DNA from: Enchytraeus crypticus
Taxonomy: Eukaryota; Annelida; Clitellata; Enchytraeida; Enchytraeidae
NCBI GenBank assembly: GCA_905160935.1
Contig: CAJHZI010000757.1
Location: 186,001-250,000, forward strand
Length of the DNA stretch: 64,000 nt
Reading direction: 5' to 3'
Shown: in pieces, positions 49,853 to 59,482 of the stretch
How positions within the stretch are numbered: the stretch's first letter is position 1
Layout of the letters: each line of letters starts with the position of its first letter
Position numbers and translations under genes: made by a program
The notes under the pieces: model-generated
The model's input: only the letters and a program-made list of their open reading frames with translations
Told to the model about the DNA's origin: nothing
The model's database searches: none

Positions 49853-52800
49853 TCTACCTCTCTCTCTCTCTTTCTCTCCTTTTCTTTTTAGTTTTTCTCT
49901 CTGTTCTCTGCTCTCTCTCTCTCTCTCTCTCCCTCTCTATTTCTCTCTCTCTATTTCTCTATTCTATCACTTCCTCTTTGAAGGAAAACGAAATATTTCC
50001 TAGAGACACCAAATTCATAATCCATTAACCTGAGCAATATTTTACTGCAAATGTCGCTTAAAGCATGTGACTTATAGCGATAGATGAGCAGCAATTCAAT
50101 AAGGAGTTGGATAAATTCTGCGAATCATTAATAGTAAAGATGGGAATCGAACCGAACCCGAACTGAACCCTAAAATCTAGAATTTTGACCGAACCGAACT
50201 CGAACCCAGACTCTGACCGAACCCGAACCGAACCCGAACCCAGACTCCGGCCGAACCCGAACCCAGACTCTGGCCGAACCCGAACCCAACCCAGACTTCG
50301 TCCAAACCGAACTGAACCAAAGTCTTAGAGTTCCTTTCTTCTTCACCAGCCTGACATTAAATAAAGATAGTAAGAACAATACAAATATATATTAGTTTTT
50401 GCATTTACATATCTTACAGTATCTAACAACATATATTCAGGTAAGGCTGGTTCCGACACAAATTTTAAAATGATAGCGGTACCAAGGAATGGTATCGGGA
50501 AGCGAGAAGGGCCTACAGAAGATAATGGATAGTCTGAATGATACGGCATTGAAATATGGAATGAAGATTAACATCAAAGAGACAAAAGTGATGAGAGTAT
50601 CCCATAAAAATCTGAAAATGCTTGACTCAATCTAGGTGGATTTGTTCTTGTTAAATTCAAATTATGAATTTTTTCTAATTTTAGTGTGCTACCTTAATAT
50701 TTTTGCAGCCAGATGTATAAATAATTATATATGATATTCTCTGTGTTAAGGCTATCTGGAGTAAATAATTTTGCACCACAGCAATGCAATAATTTCATAA
50801 TTATTTTCGTAACTTCATAATTGATCTGAGAGTTTAAAATGTGAAACCCTAAGGTAAATTATGAAGCTTATTACTGGTCAGTTGATAGCAAACGGTGTAT
50901 ATTATGATCATTTTTCTATGGAAGTACACGTGTTTACTAAATCAACTATATTTGACATTTTTATGTTAGTAAATTGCACTTTGTCTCTGAAATATTGGAT
51001 CAAATTTTAGCCAAGACATTTCCACTTAATTATAAGCGTACGCCTATCTAATATATAGGCCTATAGTGACAATAAAAATTTAAAAATTTATGAAGCATTC
51101 TGTTTGCTCGTTATAATCAAGGAAAATATTTCCGATACAATAATAAAGCTAGTTATCTATATTATGAACATTTGTTGGTCAACTGACAATATTTTAAGAA
51201 ATCCACAGACATAAATACCACTTCTCTCCTTTTTTCATTGTCATATTTTTACCCAGGTGAAAAAATATGTCAGCTATTATGGCTTAATTAATGTTTAAGC
51301 AAATTTACCATAAACCATTTTAAACATGTTTGTCATAATCATGATTATTATAATTAAAGTTAAACTGCACATTATCCAAACCAAACCATTTCGAATTCGA
51401 ATCGAACTCTAGCGAGTTGGAAAGCAAGCCGAACCCGAACCGAACCCGAACCCTTGTTAGAACCGAACCCGAACCGAACTTTCATTTTCAACGAACCGAA
51501 CCGAACCCGAACTCTGGAAATTCATAAAATTCCCATCTCTAATTAATAGGCTTCTTTGATATCTGCTTCTTTATAGCTGATGACGGTATGCTCACAACTA
51601 ATGCGTGATTTGCTAGTAAAATGTATGATTTCTTGTGATTTAATCACTTTCGGTGCCAGATGATGCCACTTTTTCACTTAATTGTTATTAGTATTCGTTG
51701 CACTTTGATAGTTCAATTGCAGCTCTATGGTCTAGGATGACTACTTTTTCATTAATGACTTACGCTATACCTTTTTGACTACCTGACTTCAAAAATAGGT
51801 GTAATTACTCATCTGTCTATGTACATGTAAAATGTAACAGGCAAGCCTGCGAACATGTGATCGTTGTATGTGAACATGTTATCGTTGTATGTGAACTTGT
51901 GATCGCTGTATGTGAACATGTGATCGTTGTATATGAACACGTGATCGCTGTATGTGAACACGTGATCGTTGTATGTGAACATGTGATCGCTGTATGTGAA
52001 CATGCGATCGCTGTATGCGAACATGTGATCGTTGTATGTGAACATGTGATCGTTGTATGTGAACATGTGATCGCTGTATGTGAACATGCGATCGTTGTTA
52101 CGTGATCGCTGTCACGTGATCGTTGTCACGTGATCGTTTCAGGGTCACCCGGGTCCTCCAGGAGAGAAAGGTGAATCGGGTATGAAGGGCAACAAGGTAC
52201 TTCTCATATGAAATTTGATTAATTAATTAATTAATTAACAGCTTCAATCAGTGCTGGCTTTAATAAAATGTGGATGACATGATTAAAGTATTGACCACTT
52301 GTTGGATAGATTTATTTCATTAGCAGTATCGTGTGCATATAGTTGCTCAGAGCTACGATTAGTAATTTGCATTGCATTTCGAATATATGATGGTCAGAGT
52401 AAAACGCTAATTAATATTTTAATTTCGAATACTAACGGAGAGATGTTCTTGTTCACTTAACTAATTAGAAAGTGAAAAGCTTATAATTATTATATCAACG
52501 GGACCAATTTCAATTAGAGATGAACTTCAATTAGCAATGGCTTTTAATATACGAGATAATATCGAAGCAGGTTAACTTCTAATATTTATTGAGTTAACAA
52601 TTCTAAAGCTAAGGTTAACGTCAGTTTCCTCACTCGAAAGCGATGTCAGTGACGGGGAAGCCCAGGATTTGAACCCGCACAGACTGATCCGCGGTCGAGT
52701 ATCTAACCGACTTCGCCACTGGTTTCACCCAGTGGCGAAATTTCTAGTGAACACATTTAATATATTCAGGGTCACAACGGAGAAAGCGGCATAATGGGTC

Positions 52801-55040
52801 TGAAGGGAGAAGAGGGTCCTAAGGGTGAGAGGGGTCCACCGGGACCTCAGGGTCCCCCCGGTGATCGTGGGCTGCAGGTAAGATTCTGCAATCTTTTACT
52901 ATTTTCTACTGCATTATTTTAGTTCATGTTTTCATCGTTGCAAATATTTTTAAATTAAGCTATTCATTTTCAGATTAATCACTCTCATTAGAAGTTTTAT
53001 TTAGTGCATTAAGCTGCGCTTAGAATACTTTCCATAGTCTTTAACCATTGGTATTCAATTTACTGTCCTCAATATCCTTCATCTTCTCATTATCGATAGT
53101 TTACTCATTGTGTCGAATGTTTTGAGTGAGCTCAATGAGAATAATATGAATAATATCTTAGGCCTATATGTACTTAGTGTGCTGAGTGTACTTTTTGTGT
53201 TTACTGCTTAGTGTGCTCTTGATGTATTTAGTGATCTAAATGTATTCAATTGGAATTGTTGATTTAAATAAGGTTTTAATTTTAAACCAATACAGTTTTA
53301 TTAAAAATGTTTACTAATACTCAAATATTGCTCATAAATTACTCATAATTTAAGGTGTTTATAACTCAGTCTGTTGTATCAAGTCTATAAAATATTATAT
53401 GAGCGTATACCTACAGTATACGCTCATATAATATTTTATAATGATGAGATTTTGTGTACACAGCGATAAACTTGATACTTTGCATTCGATTGATTCGTTT
53501 TTATACATGTATGTTGCCTAAATGTATTCTTTCGCTGTTCTTAAAAAGTCTGTTTGGCATACGTGTATTATATGTTGGAGCTTTCGAGCCTGTGTGACGG
53601 TTTTTGCGTTCAGTGCATTTTATGTAGGGATAGCTATAGCATGTGTGACTTTTTGAAATAACTATATTCATTGTATATCCATATGCAACTTACTTCCAAA
53701 TCTACTAATTTCATATTTTTAATTATTTTAGAAATGAATAATTGCAATTTTGTACCGTAACTGGTTTTAATTTAATTGTAGCCTTTGTGGGCATGCGTCA
53801 GAGCCGTCGGGCCTGTATGTCCATTTTTCACGACGTTCTATGCAGTGTGTGAAGTGTCGTTGGGATTTTCGTTAAAATAAAATATCCATCTATCTATCTA
53901 ATGTATTTACTGTATTCAGTGTGTTCACTGTATTAAGTGTATTCAATGTAATCACTGCTCGATCTGTTAAATATTCTCAATGTACACAATGTGCCTAATG
54001 TTCTCAATGCTACTATGTTACTACAGTACTACAATATCTCTTTATTTCCAGGGTCCCGATGGAGCGAGAGGGCACCAGGGTAATGATGGATCGGCAGGTG
54101 GAGCGGTCAGTTTAGCACAATAATTCCACAAATATTTATATACTAAAATATCTATACAAACTATTAGATTACAAAATAAATTAAACAATTGGCGTTTAGC
54201 GTTATTTTGATCGTAATACTAGTTAAATTTAAATTTTTCATTTGTGATTTTAGTTATCTCATATGAATGTTCGTAATGTTATAAGAAATAATTATTGTTC
54301 TATTCTTCGCGCACCTTTTACTATGATTCTGTGTTTAGTTCATAAAGAAAGGAGTATTTGTTATTATACATCAATTGTACGACTACGTAGTACGCACAGT
54401 TTTTGTGCAATTAAGTCCTAACGCTATTTTAGTAGATGATCTTGGAATGGTGCTGGACAGCAATCATTAATATAAGATGCGAATATTTTATGACAGAAAA
54501 TGTTAAACAGGGATAGTTGTGGATGGAATATTTAGTCTAAGCGATCTAAAATTAGCCTACACGTTGTAATTGTTAATAATGACTGGTACTTCGAAGCCTA
54601 ATATACTGCGTAAATTTATTATCGAGTATATTGGCAATCAACGGTACTCAAGTCAAAACATTAATCCACTTCCAATATTTGCACAGGGTGTCTCCGGGGC
54701 CCCAGGTTTGAAAGGCATAAAGGTATGTAATAATTTCCATTAAATATTAATTAGCGACAAAATTGACACTCTAATTGTCCGTTATTTTGAAACTATTATT
54801 TTAAAGATACTAAGAAAATTCACTCATCATCATCATATTCTTCTTCCCTTGAATCTCAGTCAAGCTAGGGGCGGAATTCTAAAATTTTTGTAACAATTTC
54901 TGGAGCCTAGGCCCTCACGAATCGAATGCCATTTGTTTTGGTGTGAATCATAGTGATTTAGTCGCCCTGTACGACACTTGCAGTCCAGCGTTTGTCTATT
55001 CTTCAGCGACCCAGATTCAACAGGTGTAATAAATTCATAT

Positions 55041-55114
<74 letters not shown>

Positions 55115-58100
55115 TATATATATATATATATACTGTATATATATATATATACAAAATTACATATATATACACGTATATATTCGTGTATATGTACATGTAT
55201 ACATTATATATGCAGTATACATGTATATATAAATTCATGCTATAGAAAAACATACGAAAATCTTAAGCCAGTTACAAACTGAGCATTGAAAGCGCATCAC
55301 CTGATAGGAGGCGACAATGCATAAATGTATGAAAAATGTTACGTTTCGAGATATGTTTTGAGGCAAAGGTAAATATTGATTTTTATGTTACAAAACAAAT
55401 AATTGCTAAACCTTCAAATACATGTATCTGTGATCTGAGATGAGAAGTCGTTTACATCTGGTGTTTTTTTCAGTTGAATTAATTAGCCAATAAATATTGG
55501 GCTACTTGCTCAGTTACATTTTATTGCTCATTACTATAATTTTCTCTTATAAAAGAGAAAATTGTGGCTTCTTGCAAAATATGTCTATCGATATACAGTT
55601 TTACTATAAAATGTTTATCAGCAACTCATCACTTGTATGTATTTGTTAAGGACTAATTTTCATCTATTTTAGGGACAGCCGGGATCCACAGGGCAGCCTG
55701 GACCTGCTGTAAGTTTTACATCAACAGTCATTTGTTTGGAATAAAAAATTCGTAAATACATGTAGATAACACTTTTTTACATTTGAAATTAACTGCCAAA
55801 GTATTCTTATATCATTGTCATTATTGTATGTTTCTCAAATTAATGTCAAATTTTGAGAAAGCACTAGTAACTCACATTATAAATAATATTTATTTCAATT
55901 ACAACATGATTTAACTTAGACATTTTTATAAATTTGAGAATATATGAGCTATGACAGCGCGTATATGAGCGTTATAGAAATATATGAATAGGACTATGCG
56001 CCTGAGACCTGTCGCTTTTTATAAAATTGGAGAGGGATATAAATACTGGCAATGTTGTAGTTGTTGTTATTGTTTTCATAGGCCTAAAACCCTTGAAACT
56101 TTATTTAATAAACGCATCTAATTATTTAACTATCTAACATTAACTTCAAAGGTATTTAAATTACAAAATTCAAAAACTCCTACCGTTGCCTGAGTACAAC
56201 TAAATCCATATTTTACGATAACCACAGCTGTGCGTGTTTTCAGGGCCCTCCCGGACCTCCTGGTATTGAACTTTCACCCCTAATGGCTGGACCGGAATCA
56301 GTTAAGGGTCTGGTCAGATTGCGCAGATCATTAAGAGAAAACGAAATCAGAGAAAAGTTATCAAAACTCTCCGAGAGCGCCCGCCAACCCGACGATGATA
56401 GTGACGAAGATGACGATGATGATGTCGATGAGTCTGAAATAGAAGATCTGATCAGGAAGATATTTGCTGAGCTAGATGACCTTGACCTAGAAATGAGTGA
56501 CCTACTAGCACCTCAAGGTACTGAAAGGTCGCCTGGCAGAACTTGTCAAGACATTCACGCGGAGTATCCTCACCTACAGGACGGTATGTGGTTTGTGTTC
56601 TCTCATTACTGAAGTTATCAATGCCACTAATAAGCATCGTCATATTCCTTGAATTTCAGTTTAGGGTCGGGCTTAGAAAATGCCGCACGGCATTGTTTTC
56701 CAATAGCGAAACAATGAACAACTTTATAACGTTAATTTATTTTATATTGTAATATTCATTTCTTGATTGTTAATTACGCGATAAAACTCTATCTTCTGAG
56801 ATATCCATGAAACGAGGAAGATACTATATCTTCCGAACAGGTTCAATGTAGTCCCGGATATGGAGCTGTAAAACCGGATGTGATAAAATGATCGACTCTT
56901 ATGATGGTGAAATATAGATTCAATTCTTTAATATTGACATCGTTCTAGTCAGCTTCCAGTGGATTAAGTGTTCGTGAAGATGTTACGTAAAACTACATGA
57001 AAGAAAATTCTGTTAAGTATATTTAGATTAACTAATCCGAGTCAACATGTTTGCTATTTAAAAGCAATTACCTTTACTTTTCCCGTAGGTTGGTATTGGA
57101 TTGATCCTAACCTGGGTTCGCCAGCTGATGCCATTCAAGTCTGGTGCAATATGTCTGTGGGTCTGGGTGAAACGTGCATTCACCCTCAGTCGAAAACATC
57201 AGCGGTATGATGATATGTATACTAATATCTAAGTGAAATCTACCTTATCGCTGCACGCTTCCAACTAAGGCATAATGATATTGGCCTACGTGTAAGTAAA
57301 AAATATTATAATAAGAATATAGTGTAATAAAATATAAAAAGGTGTTTAAGTATATTTTACACTTATATAATAAGCAGGAGCCTCGGATTCAAAGCTATGC
57401 TGAACCGACTTTTATTACTAGATTCATAAATCTTTTCTCTCTTAGTGCACTGCCTACTGGCCGGTCCATGGTATAAGACGCCTCCACTCTTCTCTGTCTT
57501 CCGCTTTCCTCTTCATTTCCACATATGATTGGGGCTTTAACTCATCTAACATACATAATCTCGGCCTGCCCCTGCCTCTTTTTGTTTCTATTCTACCTTT
57601 TATGACCTCTTTTAATAGACTTTCCACCTTTATAATGTGTCCTATCTAACCGCTCTTCCTATTTCTTAGTACATTTATCAACTGTTTATCTGTACTAACT
57701 ATATCCTGAATTTCTTCATTTGTAAGCCTTTGAGTCCAGCTAGTTCTTTCCATTCTTCGCCATATCCAAATTTCCAATGCCTCTAGTTTCCTGAGGCATT
57801 AAAACATTTAAATATTTATATCTTTCACTAATACAGTTCACTGCGACGTATATTGTAGTGTTTTAGTGCCTGTATTATTTACTATATATTTTTAATAGAC
57901 TACTCACTATTTGATCGTAATATCTAAATAGATCGCAGTGTCAACGGCGAATTTACTAGCTATTAGCACCACTACTAGCAATTAAATGCCATAGAATTAG
58001 TACTAATCATGTAAAAGCCTAGTTTAGTGGCAGCTTCCTCTCTCGAACTTATGTCAGTGGCTGGACGAGCTCTGGAATTAAGCTACGTACCAACTAATCC

Positions 58101-59407
58101 GCGATCGGGATATTAACCGCTATGCTAGGGCCTTTTCAATTCGTCAACTTAAAAATTAGTCATGTGCGAGAATTGTGAAATGGAAAGATCATAATGCTTT
58201 ATTATTCAAATGTTAAATTTCGAAACTTTGGCAATAGACTCATTGAAATATAGAGTGTATCGTAGGAGCCAGTATTTCGAAGATCATCCGAAGGACATTT
58301 GAACACCCTCCCATTAACAATATAATATTTATATAATGACAAAAATAACTTTAAAGTTTGTTAAAATAAATTTTTGTACGAGTAGAAAGCAATTTATTTG
58401 TTTTGAATTAGATTTGTAAATATTTTATTCATCAACAGGTGCCTTTGAACTATTGGCCAAAATCATCCAATGATTCAGAACTAGACTGGTTCAGCAATAT
58501 GAAAGGCGGGTTTAAGGTATTTCAATAGATAGTATTATGCCTATTTTGATCTAATTATATAGTCAGATATGATCGTTAAGTCATTCGTGAAACGATTGCA
58601 TCTCATTCCGTTTCTTATTTTCTTACATAGCCATGACTAGGGTATTCCGAAAACATGTAACTAGACAATGATGATGAAAACAGTGTATCAATTTATTTCA
58701 CTTTCACTATTTATCGCTTGATTAATGCCACAATATTGACAAACGCTTTTTGAGTACTGCACCAGTTACAGATCTTTTTGCGCCATGCCCCTACCTCTCA
58801 TAGATTCTCTAAGCAGTTTGCCACTAGTTTGCCTCTATAAGTCACGATTATTTGCGGATACAAATACTCCATGAACAAGGATACAGGGCGAAAAGAATAA
58901 AGCAGCCTATCCGCTGAAAGGATGGTCCTTGTCAACTATTAAGAGTATTTGTCGGAAGACTGTGGAGAGAGAGAGAGAGCAACTGATAGAAAGGCGGGCA
59001 GTGGCTGGCCCAAAAGTGCCAGAATTCCAGCTAATATTGCTGCTGTTGAGGAACTAATTGGTTCTCAGGAAGGAGAGCCTTGAACAAGTCGTAATGCACG
59101 TCAGATATCTCAAGTACTAGGGGTTTCTGCTGCATCAGTTCGCATGATTGCTACTACCAAAACTAAGAATTAATAAAGGGCTCTAATCAGGAGTATTCGG
59201 TGACAAACTGCTTGGAGAACCTATAAGAGGTAGGGGCATGGCGCAAAACGATCTGTAACTCGAATTGTGGTACATATATTTCCATGAAATGTTCAGCATA
59301 TGTGTAGAATTGGATCATGTACTATCGCTAAAATTTACATGATAAAGAGACATCAGATACCAAAGTTATAGAAAATTTTATGTTGGGGGTCAAGTTTTTT
59401 TGACGCA

Positions 59408-59482
<75 letters not shown>

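Larger units (their letters stand above)
15838..56243. other. Collagen introns with nothing recognised
   Basis: Introns 15838-16262, 16350-16796, 24855-25083, 28921-29147, 29202-29786, 36751-37207, 37262-37822, 41039-41540, 44310-44689, 46015-46682, 48014-48348, 54106-54686 and 55709-56243 are AT-rich and show no repeat family, RNA gene or extra exon that I can support. The same holds for 59948-60538 near the gene end. Confidence 0.6.

Noticed and set aside
51809..52105. Open frames on both strands with regular VIVVCEH or MFTYNDH repeats
   Set aside because: 21-bp intronic minisatellite between exons 49 and 50, not coding.
56452..56643. Minus-strand frame over exon 55
   Set aside because: Shadow of the real plus-strand C-propeptide exon.
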